Below are positions 1-12,119 of a stretch of DNA of 64,000 nt, piece by piece. The position numbers and the translations under genes are program-made. Origin of the DNA: Phlegmacium glaucopus (taxonomy: Eukaryota > Basidiomycota > Agaricomycetes > Agaricales > Cortinariaceae); NCBI GenBank assembly GCA_015039465.1, contig MU129988.1, positions 495,061-559,060 of the forward strand. Reading direction: 5' to 3'. Under the pieces are notes generated by a model that worked only from the letters and a program-made list of their open reading frames with translations, made no database searches and was not told the DNA's origin. How positions within the stretch are numbered: the stretch's first letter is position 1; each line of letters starts with the position of its first letter.

Positions 1-1513
1 CATCAGTGGTAGATGGAAATTAACATGAGATATAATCAATGAATGCGATCATCCGCTTTCGCTGGGTTGTTAGCTACTTCAAGTTTTTCTTGGGCTTTGT
101 CTGTGCCTTGTGGATTTTGAGAGGTGTATGGTGGTGGTGATAAATCCCGTATAGTATCAATGAGCAGCTGGCCATAGTACCATGCGAGGGTATACGTATT
201 GCCTGGGGCTCCACTAGATGTCACAGTGGCACTGCGAACGGGTGCTGAACTTCCCGTCCACGGAATTCTGTAATAAAGACCCATGACGATGATCAATCTA
301 CACAAACGAGATGATGGAAGAGCGAGAACAGGAAGATATGATGTAGTCGCTCCGTCCAAAAGATGTGAAGGTTATTTCTTGTTTCTTCTATGCAGCAACA
401 TGACGAAGACAACATTGAACACAACGCTCAAATTGCCAGTCTTTCACTGCACATGTACACGTAAAACGAGCCGAAAGAGGAACACAGAAAAGAACATCTA
501 CCTCAATCAAACATTGTGAGTAAAATGGGACCATTTGCTTGAAAATTCGCTGCAAATGCCAACAATAAACTCCTCTTCTGAGAATTGGAGATAGGTATGA
601 TGGAAGTGAATGTCCTTTCATCCTCGGGGCCATGTTTATTGTCTCCGGTATTTAACACACCCGATAGAACTCTAGTTCTGTTGTTGGAGATGGTGGAAGA
701 GTCGGAAATGCTGTCGCCGGTATGTCGACGTTGTGTACGCGAAGCGAAGATAGATAGGATGACCGAGTGAGCTGACTCGCGTACGTTTCGCGACGAGATG
801 GGTCAAAGATGTCTGGAGAAAGAGGTAAGCGGATACATAAAAAAATTGGGTCCAGCCAATTCGTTGTGCCGGAGAAGCATGCATTAAAAGGTAAGAGCGG
901 GCGGGAGAATAACCGCCGCATATGTACGTATTTCGAGGTACTCGCGGATAACGCCCTATACCCAATCTCGAATGCATTTATCACTGAGAACAGGGACCAA
1001 CTGCTGATTGCTTGCTAATGCTACTTGGCTTGTCGATGTCATGTCGCGGCTGAAATACAAGTTGTCAGTGGCTGGTCCGTCGATTTCAAGAGGTGCTTTT
1101 CTGCTGCTTGCCACTCCGTCGGAATCGATCGAGAGTGATTGGACGTATGCCTCATATTTCGATCCATCGCCATCTTCTTGAGCTAACTCCGCTAAATTGG
1201 GATATAGTGCCAGTGCCAGCGACGCAGGTGTTAGCCCATAAAATCGAGGTGGAGTGAAAACAGAAGCGGAAAGTACAGCTTCTGCTAACGAGAAGAATAA
1301 TGTCTTGATTGTCCAGATTGATTTTGTGAAATTTTTTGAAATCTGGAGGTGGTCAGTAGTCAGTCGGACGGAAAGAATTGGAAACATACCGATTTCTAGA
1401 TCGGTAAAACTGGCCAAAGGACATGCGATCCAATAGCGTTCAACTTGTCTTGCTATCTGCAGTAGAAGTCGAATAGAACACCCAGACTTTCAGAGATTGT
1501 GATCAGGCCGTCC
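1..1513 (-). pseudogene. Truncated, frameshifted second copy of the 6535-9597 gene
   Basis: This stretch aligns in the same order and orientation with about 6970-8590, including exons 3 to 7 and the introns between them. It runs off the left edge and homology stops near 1513, inside the equivalent of exon 3, so the first part of the gene is missing. Compared with the intact copy, exon 6 has a 2 bp insertion near 779 and a deletion near 690-700. The exon 4 start near 1330 has a 1 bp insertion that breaks the phase. About 39 codons are missing from exon 4 near 1190-1200. Short stretches still read cleanly (for example the segment ending VLSDKCIRDWV, near 960-1000). It is best read as a decaying segmental duplicate rather than a working gene. 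Confidence 0.85.
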
Positions 1514-2150
1514 AGATGTTCTGAGGATTATTGACTGTGCCACAAAAAAAATCCATCACGAAAAACTGACTATTATATCAACCGAATAGCATGGGCTTAG
1601 TCCAGGAGTAACCGGTGCTCATTGAAGTAGCAACTGTTTTGAAGTTTGCTGTGTGTAATAATTATGTAATTCTGGGATGTTACGGTCAAGTGCCGTTTGC
1701 AAAAGCAGGGATATTATGACGTAGTAGTAAGTACTTACAGATGAATGGGTGCTTGCATGTAATAATAATTTCTTTCAAAATTGTAATTCCCTTAAATTTG
1801 CTTCTATAAAGAGAACCCAAGTCTCACACAACCTTGGTCAAATGATTACTTGGATGTGTATTAGTAAATAAATCATAGTATTATCATACAGAGGTTTACC
1901 ATTTGTTAGCCAATGGAGCATTCAACCACTTGTCAACCATTAAGGTATCAACTTGAAGTTACTGCTAAGTAATAGATATAAAAAGGAAGGGTAAGAAAAA
2001 ATAGCAAAAAAGGCTCTCTGTTAGACTGTTACAGGAGATGGAAGTCAGAAGAAAGGGAGAAATTTATTCCAACAGGATCATCTCTGGCCCAGAACATTTT
2101 TTTCCTCCTACATTATATGGCAGCAACTGCAATTGCTTTCATGTTCAGTC
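1514..2150. other. AT-rich intergenic stretch, no gene seen
   Basis: It lies between the end of the duplicated segment and the 3' end of the NACHT gene. It is AT-rich with short homopolymer runs, and I see no coding region, repeat or RNA gene. The poly-A signal of the NACHT gene would be expected here, but none could be chosen with confidence. Confidence 0.5.
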
Positions 2151-4921
2151 CTAGATTGTGCCTGTTTTCATACAAATGACACCAGGCAAATTAATGATCA
2201 GACCAAAGATGAGACCCAAGAGATATGCCTGAAGACATACAATTAAGGAATTTCCAACTTCAGCTGTTAGACTAGAATGGTTGAGTTTTAGATCATCTCT
2301 AGGCACAATTTGTGCCATGCAATTCTGTAAATCAGCATGTTAGTAATCAAATTGTTTGATCAACAGAAAAGAAGATCTTACAGGCCCATCCTTTTGATCA
2401 GATTGATCCATGATCACATTTTCACCTTGAACTTCCAAGATATTGCATCTCTATAGAACATTGAGTATCAATTGGACATATATTGGAAGAAATAAACAAA
2501 CCAAAATATAATTTTTTATTGCTTCAGCAATTTCATCCAAATTGTGATCATGGTCTTGTATATAGGAGGGAATTTCATGATTCTGTAAAAATGCTGAAAT
2601 GCCCTTTGATGGAGATGCCTTTGGAAGGATAGATGGAAGGCATGAAAAAACATATACTAAAAATTGTTCCCCATATTTAAGTGGTCCATATGATGGGTTA
2701 TCTCTGATCAAAATTCAAGGTAGTCAATAGAGATATGTAAATGAGGCAAAATAAAACATACATGAGTGGACTAAAAAGATTTTTGGAAAATGCTGTTGCA
2801 AGAGCTGCAAATTTATCACCATCAATATAGAATTCTTTGGAACGTATAGGATCATCCAAGAATTCTGATAACAGGTCATAATATGTAGCCATTTCATCAA
2901 TCCCAGTGACAATATGGTCCCATTCATATGGACAAATAATAGGTTGGCAGGCTCTCCGAAATGCATTAAAAGACTCTTGGTCTAGATCAACCCCCAGAAA
3001 ATCCATGGCAGAATAATAATAATCATAGAATTTGGGAAGCATCACACCAGTTACCATCATTTGAGCCAGACTTGAGTGACTTGTGAGAAGAGCTAGCCCA
3101 GACCTCAGATACTTATCCAAGGAAAGAAGATGATGAGAATACAGATTTTTTTGAGAATGATAGTTCTGTGACTATTTTGAGTTGGCCAGCACATCTTTAC
3201 AAATTGCAAAGCAACCACATACCTGTCCTTTGAGCCAACCAAATACATAGGAAACACATCCCTTGATCATGTCCAATGAACCGAAGGTGGTCAAAAACAT
3301 ATAAAAATCAAAGTCATCCAAATCATTTAGCAGTTCAGGCGTTGGGGAAGAGAGCGGGCAGTGCGTTGTAAATGCATACGCAAAGTGTTCACGGGTTGCA
3401 GCTAGGAATAGGGTTGTGAGTAAGAAGGAACAAGTTAGTTGTTGAAAATATAACCTTTAGATGTAGAGAGATCTGTCTTTGAAAGATGCTTTAAGAAGTA
3501 TCGCGTTAAATTTGCGTGCGCATTACCCGCATCGATGTAAAACTTCCCCGATCGTGATTTATCCAAAAGGAAATCCCCTAGTGAAGCATGAAAGGTACGA
3601 ATCACGGACGAAACTTCATCAGTGGAGGGCGCTGGGACATCTATAACGGAGTGCAGGTCGCTTAGTATGATGTAGATGTCTCCGTGACGGAGGAAGAAAA
3701 GGTCTTCGAGTAGTTGGGGAGTTATCTCCATCTTGGTCCGTGTCAGCAGAAGTAAACTTAAGATCTCCAACGCTCTATTGATGTTTTTGACTGTTGAGAA
3801 GATTTGGATGTAGAGCGCATCCAGTTCGGCAAACGGGGTATCAACCCCAGGATTGGAAAGCCCGAAGATAATTTCGAGGCGGTCAGTAGGCCAGTGATGA
3901 GGGGAGTCGAGATATTTCATGACCGTAGAAGAGTAAATGAACTGCCCTGATGACTTTTGGACAAGCCGATCAAGCTCAGAACCTGAAGGCCATTCGGGGG
4001 GAAGGAGGGCATGTAAAGGATGGTTTTGCTTGATGTCTTCAAACTTTGATTGGATAAATAGCTTGATATCGTCATCGGGACCATAAGAATCATCCAACAC
4101 CAGTTGTCTCGTCATTGAACCTAAAGGTTCTGCACGAAAGGCATCTCGGATTATCTGTTCAGGACGGCTGGCAACCAGAAACGATATCGGTAGAGGGATC
4201 TCTTGAACGGCTACAGCGAGGACTGATAGGACGTAGCGTTGGACTTTCGCTGTCCCGCATTCATCGAGACCGTCAATTATGATGAGTTTTGGACCTGAAT
4301 GAAGGGACATTGCGTCCTTATCATTCAACAAGGCGCGACGTAAAGGGTCAACCATCAAACTGCTGATCTGCGCCTCTAATGAACGGGAAAGAACCAACGG
4401 GTCTTGCTCTATGGTATCTTCCACATATTTGCGAATAGCGGGCATAGACAAACATAGTTGATATACCAGGGTAAGGATGAGACGGGACTCGTCGTTGCGA
4501 CCCACAGCTGTACGAGAAAAGAAGAAACTGGCGGCCAGAAGGTTTGACTTGTGGCATAGTTCAGCGATGGACTGTGCAATGGCAGATTTACCGGTGCCAG
4601 CAGGACCGTAGAGCCACATGAAGAAGCATAACTTTTGTAGATCATTTATCCAGGTCATGATGTGTTGGAGAACGGCGACACGAGTGGAAGGGTGACATTT
4701 CGGAGGATCGTATCTTTCAGCTGAATTGTGGAAAGCCCCAGAAGCAATAGAATTGATGAGTAGATCCATGCCTGTGGTTGGTTGACTACTTAGAATACGG
4801 GACGCAACGAGTTATAGTACTCACCTTTTCGCCCTTCAGAGTACGTAACGTGAAAATCTCCTTGTACAGCGTTAAAAATCCCCCCTGTAACTAAAGAATT
4901 CTTGACGCTGTTGGGTGGCAT
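2151..4921 (-). CDS. NACHT-domain STAND NTPase (fungal NLR-like protein), 7 exons, 815 aa
   Basis: Predicted exons on the minus strand are 4825-4921, 3455-4771, 3223-3401, 2762-3171, 2502-2703, 2382-2450 and 2151-2324. All joins are in phase at GT-AG sites and the last exon ends in TAG. The first exon encodes the short GGIFNAVQGDF-type lead-in common in Agaricomycete NACHT proteins. Next come SGAFHNSAERYDPPKCHP, Walker A GPAGTGKS (about residues 88-95), Walker B IIIDGLDE (about 197-203) and an SRPE motif (about 234-237). Such proteins are nucleotide-switched sensors thought to act in non-self recognition and heterokaryon incompatibility. I see no WD40, ankyrin or TPR repeats. The last roughly 340 residues, from exon 3 on, are not recognised and end with a hydrophobic segment (SLIVCLQAYLLGLIFGLII). 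Exons 4 to 7 are much more AT-rich than exons 1 to 3. The ATG at 4921 was chosen because the lead-in motif is in frame with it. RNA data could alter the 3' exons. Confidence 0.85.
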
Positions 4922-6534
4922 TGCGATGACTCGAACTTCGTCGCGAACGCAGAAGAGTGCTCAGTGTAAACTTTAGGGATGGGTAAAGTTGACAAGAAGA
5001 ACTGTAGAAGAAAGAGATATCTCACATAGGCCTGTCGAACAGGTTCGGAACAATGACTGGACAACGGAATGTGACGTAAGCTGACAAGTACAAATATGTA
5101 CAGTTGCATACCGCAAGATATCATCCATGAAATTCTCCTACCTGCTGTGATAGTTCTGTTTGACTGTAGGTGTCTTTTTGTGGGGACTCTGTTCTCGTAT
5201 CCTTCCTCACTCTATCTTCTTTTCTCCGTGAAAATAATCTTTTCAAGTTCGAAGGATTTGGAGAGTATGCGATATGACTCTATACGCATTTTATTCTCAG
5301 AGCTCTTCCCCCGTCCTCGAAGAAACCCCACCCAAATTCTGGGACATTCTTCTCAACCGCTGTCTAGATCTAGCCATCTGCAGTTTTTCATCCTCAACTC
5401 TAGTGTTTAATTTCGAAGTATAACTCAAGGCCCTTAGCCGAAATTGCATACGCTTATCCTTGGTTCATTTGGGTATCAGAGTGATTTTACACTTGGACAG
5501 CCTGGGTTGACCGAATTGGGTGATAAAGACAACGATGCAAGTAGCGGCAATGGTGATAACGATAGCGATAGCAGTCACTTAACAGTGTTAACATACCAAC
5601 TCTCTTGCTTGCGATCCATATATTCATTCCTTCTGGAACTTCGAACGTTGGATGTCACCAACCATGATCCCATCCATCCTCTCTTCCTCCTCTTCTTCCT
5701 CCTCCTCCTCCTCCTCCTCCACATCCTCCACATCCTCCCAAACTTCGATACATTTACTAACCCACATTCCCACCCCCCGAAAAACATTGAAACACCGGAT
5801 CTAACATGCGAACCCCTATACGAGCTTAGACTACATATTCTGAGGAAATTGATGGGATTGACGGGTTTGGATATTTAGCTAGGCCAAAGTTTACCTTCCG
5901 TATAGGCAGCGGGGACCTTTACCGAATTCCCTCCGCCATCAGACGGCTCTCGACAAAAGATAGGTTCTCATTACTAGGTCGTTACCCCCAAGCTGACACA
6001 GTTTACCGTGTTCGAATATCCACATTAAAGTACCATAGGCCGATATGCGGGTCCTAGCGGCCAAGACCGCACACAAAACGAGTTTAGGCAGGTATTCCCG
6101 TTGTCAACTTTACGGACACCCGTGGGGGGTTAGACACCTTCAAACCATTCACTTCTATTTGTGCGTTCCAGAATACAACTAGATATAGATATAAAAAAAT
6201 CCCGGATGTCGACAGCCACCTAATACACGTACAAGTTAAAGCCTTTATTACAAGCTTGATGATTCTTCTGTTTCCACCAGAAATTCGTCCTTTCGCATCG
6301 TCCTGCAGAATTCACCCCCCAATGTCTTTCCACTCCCATTTCTCTGAAGAAAAAAAGGGCAACATTATCTAGAGATGACACTATCAAGTAAATAAAATAT
6401 GTACCGGAATTGAATCAATAAATGGGATACCCCCGGTTGAACTTGGCAATGAAACAGCCACCAGCTTTTACAAACTGAACTAACAAGCTCAAAGATCGCG
6501 TCAAAAAAATACTAACAATGAGAATTTTGTTCCC
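4922..6534. other. Intergenic region with weak coding hints only
   Basis: Two plus-strand open stretches occur (5096-5410 and 5444-5878). The first begins with a phrase like an F-box start (IPQDIIHEILLP), but no continuing domain could be followed. The second is mostly the translation of a TCC repeat. From 5880 to 6534 I see nothing codable. The upstream region of the NACHT gene and the 3' side of the 6535-9597 gene must lie here. Confidence 0.4.
5682..5738. repeat. TCC/CTC trinucleotide microsatellite
   Basis: The sequence is a run of tcc units with a few ctt interruptions. It creates an artificial Leu-rich or Arg-rich translation on either strand. Confidence 0.9.
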
Positions 6535-9500
6535 TCATAATCGCGATAGGACAGGTGGGTTTGATGACGGGTTCTCTTCTCTTTCCCTGGCGATATCAAC
6601 ATCCTTTGCCTTCTCAACTCCCCGGCGTTTTGTGAACCAGGAGGAAGAAGTCAGAAATGACGTGCCTAGTGGTCCCTGCGGTTGCTGCCCTTCTTGGTCC
6701 CTGTCATTGTCATCACCAGACTCCGAAATGAGGGCGGGACGATATCTATACCACCATTTGATAGCAGTTTCTTTCTCGCGATCACCTATCTTCTCCAATA
6801 TTTCAGCGAACAAAGCTTCCAGTAACTCTTTCTTTCTCCCCTTTCTCTCCGACTGCAAAGCTTCATCTTTATTGCCATCATCAATGCCGCTGTCATTTCG
6901 TGACCGTGAATGTGCCATGATTATTATGCGAATTTCATCCAAAGCTCGCAACATCAGCGTCAGCGGAAGGGAAGGTATGGTGGAAATCAACATGAGAGAC
7001 AATCGGTGAATGCGATTATCCACTTTCGTTAGGTTATTATCGGGTTCAGGGTTTTCTTGGGCTTTGCTTTTGCCTTTTGGAATTTGAGAGATGTATGGTA
7101 GTGGTGGCGATAAATCCCGTATAGTATCAATGAGCAGCTGGACACAGTACCAGGCGAGAGTATACATATCGCCTGGGGCTCCAGTAGATGTCACAGTGGC
7201 ACTACGAACCAGCGCAGAATAAGCAAGGCGGAGTTGGGGAGTGCTGAGCTTCCCGTCCATGGAATTCTGTGATAAAGACCCCATCAATATACACGAACGA
7301 GATGATGAAAGAGATGATGAAAGAAAGTGAGAACAGGAAGACATGATGTGGTTGTTTCATCTAAAAAAATGGCTTCTTCTATCCAGCAACAGAACGAAGA
7401 CAACATTTAAGACAACACTCAAAGCGCCAGTCTTTCCCTCCACATGGAGATGTAAAAAGGAAAACGTGACCCAAAATAAGAATGCCTACCTCAATTAAAC
7501 ATTGTGCATAAAATGGGACCATTCGCTTAACAAAATTCGCTGCAACGATAGACTCCTCTTTTGCTTCTCTGTGAGAATCGGAGATAGGTATGATGGAGGT
7601 GAATGTTCCTTCATCCTTGGGGCCGTCTCCGCCGGCATCTAACACACCCGAGAGAACTCTAGTTCCGCTGTTGGGAATCGTGGGCGATGTCTGAGTGGAA
7701 GAGTCAGAAACGCTATCGCCGGTATGTTGACGTTGCGCATGCGAAGCAAAGATGGATAGAATGACCGAATGGGCTGACTCGTACGTCTCGCGATGAGATG
7801 GGTCATAAAGGTGTCTGGAGACAGAGATAAGCGGATGCATAACTGCCGTGTACATACGTGTTTCGAGGTACCGATGGTCAAAAGGAAAGAAGGGTGGACT
7901 CACGGATAACAAACCCCCCAAACCCAGTCTCGAATGGATTTATCGCTGAGAACAGGGACCAACTGCTCGATGCTTGCTAAAATAAATGCTTGTTTGGCTT
8001 GTCGAGGTGACGTTGCGGCTGGTACACAAATTGTCAGTGGTTGGTACAATCGATTTCAAGAGATGATTTGTTGCTGCTTACCACTCTCTATCCTTTGGGA
8101 ATTGAGAGCGAAACAAACTTGTTGGACGTATGCCTCAGCTTTCAATCCATCGCCGTCTCCTTGGGCCAAGATATCCAAGGCGAGATAGAAAGTCTTCTTC
8201 AAGTGTTCGAACCCTTGAGTGGTAGTTGTAACTCCACCAAATTGGGAGATAACAAATGAGAGATGAGATAACGTCTGCAGAACTTGTAGTGCCAGTGACG
8301 CAGGTGTTAGCCCATAAGGTCGAGGTGGAGTGAAAACAGAAGCAGAAAGGACAGCTTCAGCCAGCATGATGTTGGAAAAGAGCAATGTCTTGAGCGTTGA
8401 CCAGATTGACTTTGTGATACCTTGTGAATCTGGAACTTGAGAGGTTGTCAGTCATATGGAAAGATCTGGTTTACCGGAACATACCGATTTCTAGATCGGT
8501 GAAGCTGGCTAAAGGACATGAGATCCAATCGCGTTCAACTTGTTTTGCCATCTGCTGTAGGATATCTAAACTTTCAGAGACCGTGAACAGGCCATCTTCG
8601 TCTACGAGCAACGCCAGAGTAATGGCCGCGAGTCTGGAGATTGGAGCAATGGATACGGTGAGAGGAGAAGAAGCCATGGATTGTAGGGTTTGGGCAAGAG
8701 GCGAGGAAGTCTGTAAGATGTCATTATATATTGAATTAAATAGTAGTAAATGATGTACCGATATATGAGCATGATGCTGGGGAGACAGAGTGATAGATGC
8801 TGATACGGACGAGAGAAATGTGCCAGATTTGAAAGTTGAGGAGATTGTGGAGGTGAGGAGACGAGCCAGGGTAGAAAGAGGGAGAGCTTTAAGCTTATGT
8901 TGATGGACAAGTGGTAACGACTGGGAGGCAAGTATTAATGCCAAGGAGAGGATATCTAGTGAAGGATTGAGAAAAATCAGTGATTAAATAAGACGAATTT
9001 ACCCTGTCCGGCTGGTTGGAACTCTTTCTCCCATTCCTCAATACCATTTGAGGAAGACGAGCCAAAACCATACGCATATGCGTCCATAACTTCTGCCACG
9101 GCAACAACGGTTTCATCTTCAACGACAGACCTAGCGCTGCCTAAATCGATTCCTTTCATATTCTCATCACTTCCGCCGACCTTGAGGTCCTCAACGCCTA
9201 GAAGGAGTCCTGCGCAAGACGCTAGCCGTAAGACTGAATGACCGCCTTGCAAACCCCTCAGTATGTCATTCACCCATTGACCGAGAGCTGTACGAAGGGT
9301 TCTCCCCAAAAGCGACCCTAATGTCGATCTGTTTTTATGGGATTCAACCAATGCACGATACTTGAGATGTGAGGCATGGCGAAATGCCGTACAAAGAGAG
9401 TGGAGTTTAGGATAGGTAAATGGTTGTGATAGATAAAATGGAGAAGAGACTGTCAGTGCCGCAAGAGATGTTGGTAGAGGCGAAATATTTGCAAGCTGAT

Positions 9501-9597
9501 AAGCAAGAGCTCCCTGAATGGTAGACACATCGAGCTTTGTTGCTGGATTATGCAGATGGGACAAGAGAATAGTATAACCCCGGTCAGAGACAGACAT
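6535..9597 (-). CDS. Conserved fungal protein, possible Pex8-like peroxisomal import factor, 7 exons, 831 aa
   Basis: Exons are 9003-9597, 8759-8955, 8485-8710, 8082-8429, 7904-7976, 7490-7814 and 6535-7266, with every junction GT-AG and in phase. The start is the ATG at 9597 (MSVSDRGYT); an upstream GTG in frame was not used. The protein looks all-helical, with a long N-terminal helical half, a motif RLAYSALVRSATVTS near residue 600, and an acidic, charged C-terminus. It ends in SRL, a permitted variant of the C-terminal peroxisomal targeting signal PTS1. Layout, length and the segment with PSLPLTLM remind me of fungal Pex8, which links the docking and RING complexes of the importer, but that is inference from memory and not a clear domain match. 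The equally possible reading is an unnamed basidiomycete protein. A broken partial copy lies at 1-1513. Confidence 0.7.
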
Positions 9598-10474
9598 TGT
9601 ATACTTGACAGTCACAGGTCCGTAACTTCAATACTCTTTGCACGGAAGCCGATTGATGAGCTGTTCGTGAAGAAGTCGAGGAAGTGTTTCGAGCTGGAGT
9701 GGATCACGGCAGGATGAAGGGTCGAATGAGCGATGTTTGCTGTTTTGAGAGGTCTTACACTCCGTCTGTATATCAAATAACCTGTCTGCCACCTCACATA
9801 CACGTCCAAGTTGAACCAACCCACCTGGAACTAGTCGAGGACAACTTTCAAAGTATTTCTTATCCAAGTCACCGGTGTCACGCGTGGCCCTCATCTTAAC
9901 GATATAAAAAGTCAACACCGCTAATTTGCTGGTGTGTTGTATGTATGTATGTACATTGCCAATGCTAAAAAAAAAACAGATTCAGGCGTCTGTCAATCAG
10001 ATAGGTACAAAAATTTGGTGGGAAAGGGTAGAGTTGGCTAAGCCAGCGCCAATCGATGCTAGTAGGTATGTAAGGATGAATGTTTATTGTTCATGGAGTA
10101 ATGAGATGGAATGAGCAGGGCATTTGAGGCATGGATATAGGGCATGGGTATTGGGAAATGTGATGCGATGAAACGACATATACAAAAATGTGGATGTATG
10201 AGGGGGGAAGATGGGGACTTGATTGGTTCAATGAAAAAACCAACAAGGGAAAAGAAAAAAAGTGGAATGTCCGTCGTGTCCATGAGACATAATAATTACT
10301 TAAAAGCATCATGATTCAACAAGGTCCCGAGAGAAACAACCAAAAAATCAAAGGAAAAAAGGTTGAAAGAACTGAGAACTGGCGGCATTGGAGAAAATTG
10401 TTCAACAATTAACATCGCAGTTGGACCATACGAAGCAAACAGCGAAACGGGAAACCGATTCCGTTGAGTCACCT
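9598..10474. other. Intergenic: upstream of 6535-9597 gene and 3' side of the GPI-protein gene
   Basis: It holds only short open frames in several directions. A small tgta microsatellite lies near 9936-9953 and a poly-A run at 9967-9977. No gene is supported. Confidence 0.5.
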
Positions 10475-11632
10475 TCAAACAATGAAGAGCATGATCAGTG
10501 GAGCCATGCTCAGGAAAGGAGTCGCAGAGATCCATATGCCACCATGATGCATAGACCATCCTGCACTGGTACTGGTCGTCGCTGCCAACGCCGAAGTCAC
10601 AGTAGACGCACTGCTGCTGCTGCTACTACTGGAGCCAGTAGAGGCTGTTATCGTTCCCATCAGAAGTGAGGCTGTGGTGATACTGGTACCAGTTGAAGTA
10701 CTTTCTGTCAAAGCTGCTGTAGTCACAGAACCAGTGACCGAAAGAGACGGGGCGGTTGCTGTTGAAGAAACGGTGATAGGGGCCAATGACGCAGATGACG
10801 ACGAAGTACCCGAGCCTGGAGAAGAGATACGAGTAATGGCGAAGGAGGGGCTGGTGTCACCTGAGTCTCCGAATACTAACATCCAAGACCCAAATGAGTT
10901 TTTTCAAGTAGGGTGTTTTGGGGGAGCATAGTATGGAATGGGGGGAAACTTACAGACGATGAGATAGTCGTCTCGTGGCGGTACGTCTGGAACGGTAATC
11001 GTCACGTTCCCGTCTCTGAGCTTGAAGCCTTGTGCGAGAGGTTGATCTGAGTAAAAAAGAAGCAGAAATTTGATCAATGAGAACTCTTTTCTATGAGATA
11101 TATGATATGATTAATGAATAATGCCAGCGAATAGTTCTATTCTTCTTCGCGGTATTCATTGCAGCATAGTTGCCAAGGGACATGAACATTAAATGCAGCA
11201 GCAGCGACAGCTAAGCATGCAGGACTTCATATCACATTACGAGAAAGTTCATGGGATGTCACCACCTTCGTAAAATGACACCTTGAGAAAGAAAAAATAC
11301 ACGCTCACTGAGATTAAGGTTCAAACTGTTACTCTCATTGAAACCAAGGATGATTTGACCGATTGGGTTTGTGATTTGGGAGTCAGGTGGAAAGTTAGAA
11401 GTGTCCCTACAAGGCAAGTAGTTTGAGCTCCCGCGTTATTTGATTTTATGATTGGGATTAGAGATAAGCACCATATAACAATTTGTTGAGTTCCAACAGG
11501 CCATACTGAGGTTGCGTCTGGCTTTATGATTGGTGGGGCTATTACATCTCGTTGGGCTAGTAGTAGTGGAGATGCTTGAACTGAGAGAGATAGGAAGGCT
11601 AGTATGGTCGTAAATGTGTGAAGAGTGAACAT
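10475..11632 (-). CDS. Kre9/Knh1-like GPI-anchored Ser/Thr-rich cell-surface protein, 250 aa
   Basis: Exons are 11472-11632, 11309-11406, 10954-11046 and 10475-10875, all joined in phase. Residues 1 to about 21 form a signal peptide (MFTLHTFTTILAFLSLSVQA). A single beta-sandwich domain of the Kre9/Knh1 N-terminal type follows. It has the motifs TSVWPVGTQQIVIWD, TNPIGQIILG, ITVPDVPPRDDY and the closing FGDSGDTSPSF. The last exon encodes about 100 residues rich in Ser, Thr and Ala, then a short linker and a hydrophobic tail ending MAPLIMLFIV, as expected for a GPI attachment signal. The family is secreted, sits on the plasma membrane or wall, and is linked to beta-1,6-glucan assembly in yeast; the exact function in mushrooms is not settled. 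Its nearest neighbour upstream is a paralogue without the tail. Confidence 0.88.
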
Positions 11633-12119
11633 AATAGTTGGCAAGGGATGGCGGGTGTAATGGACGACGTGGTGGGAGGGAGGCCAACAAAGGTGGATAT
11701 GTCTGGCCACCGTTTTATGTAGAACCGGTTAAAGGCTCCTCCAGGCACGTGCCGTGTGACCAATTCCAATTCAACTTCCTTTTTAGGGTATGATCCATAC
11801 GGTAATAGCCAAATGAAAATTATGAAATTCCGCAACACAAGTACGCAAGTGCTACGGTAGAGCTCGTAGGTAATAAATGTACAAAAGGATACAAGTAGAA
11901 GTCCGGGAGCAAATGGAGAAGAGTGGTACAAAATGGTTACAAGTGTTATGGAACAAAAGATTAATGGATGGTAACGAAAAACAAGTCCACTATGCAATGC
12001 GAGGAGTAACATTGATGATAACTAGATGTCGTGAGATGGCATTGTGTCAGAGTCTGGAGAAACATTATCGTCCACTCATTATTTTATTGCAGGTCGCGTT
12101 ATGGTCGTGGTATTGTGAT
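11633..12119. other. Intergenic spacer between the two Kre9-like genes
   Basis: This spacer of about 490 bp contains no supported gene. It must hold the promoter of the GPI-anchored gene and the 3' end of the tail-less paralogue. Confidence 0.5.

Noticed and set aside
5444..5878. Plus-strand frame of 144 codons with a Leu-rich segment that looks like a membrane helix
   Set aside because: The Leu run is the translation of a TCC/CTC microsatellite and the rest has no recognisable content.
7934..8753. Plus-strand frames over the 6535-9597 gene
   Set aside because: They are antisense to exons 3 and 4, which are joined by correct splice sites on the minus strand.
10674..10931. Plus-strand Val/Glu-rich open frame
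   Set aside because: It is the antisense of the Ser/Thr-rich stalk of the Kre9-like gene; low complexity keeps both strands open.
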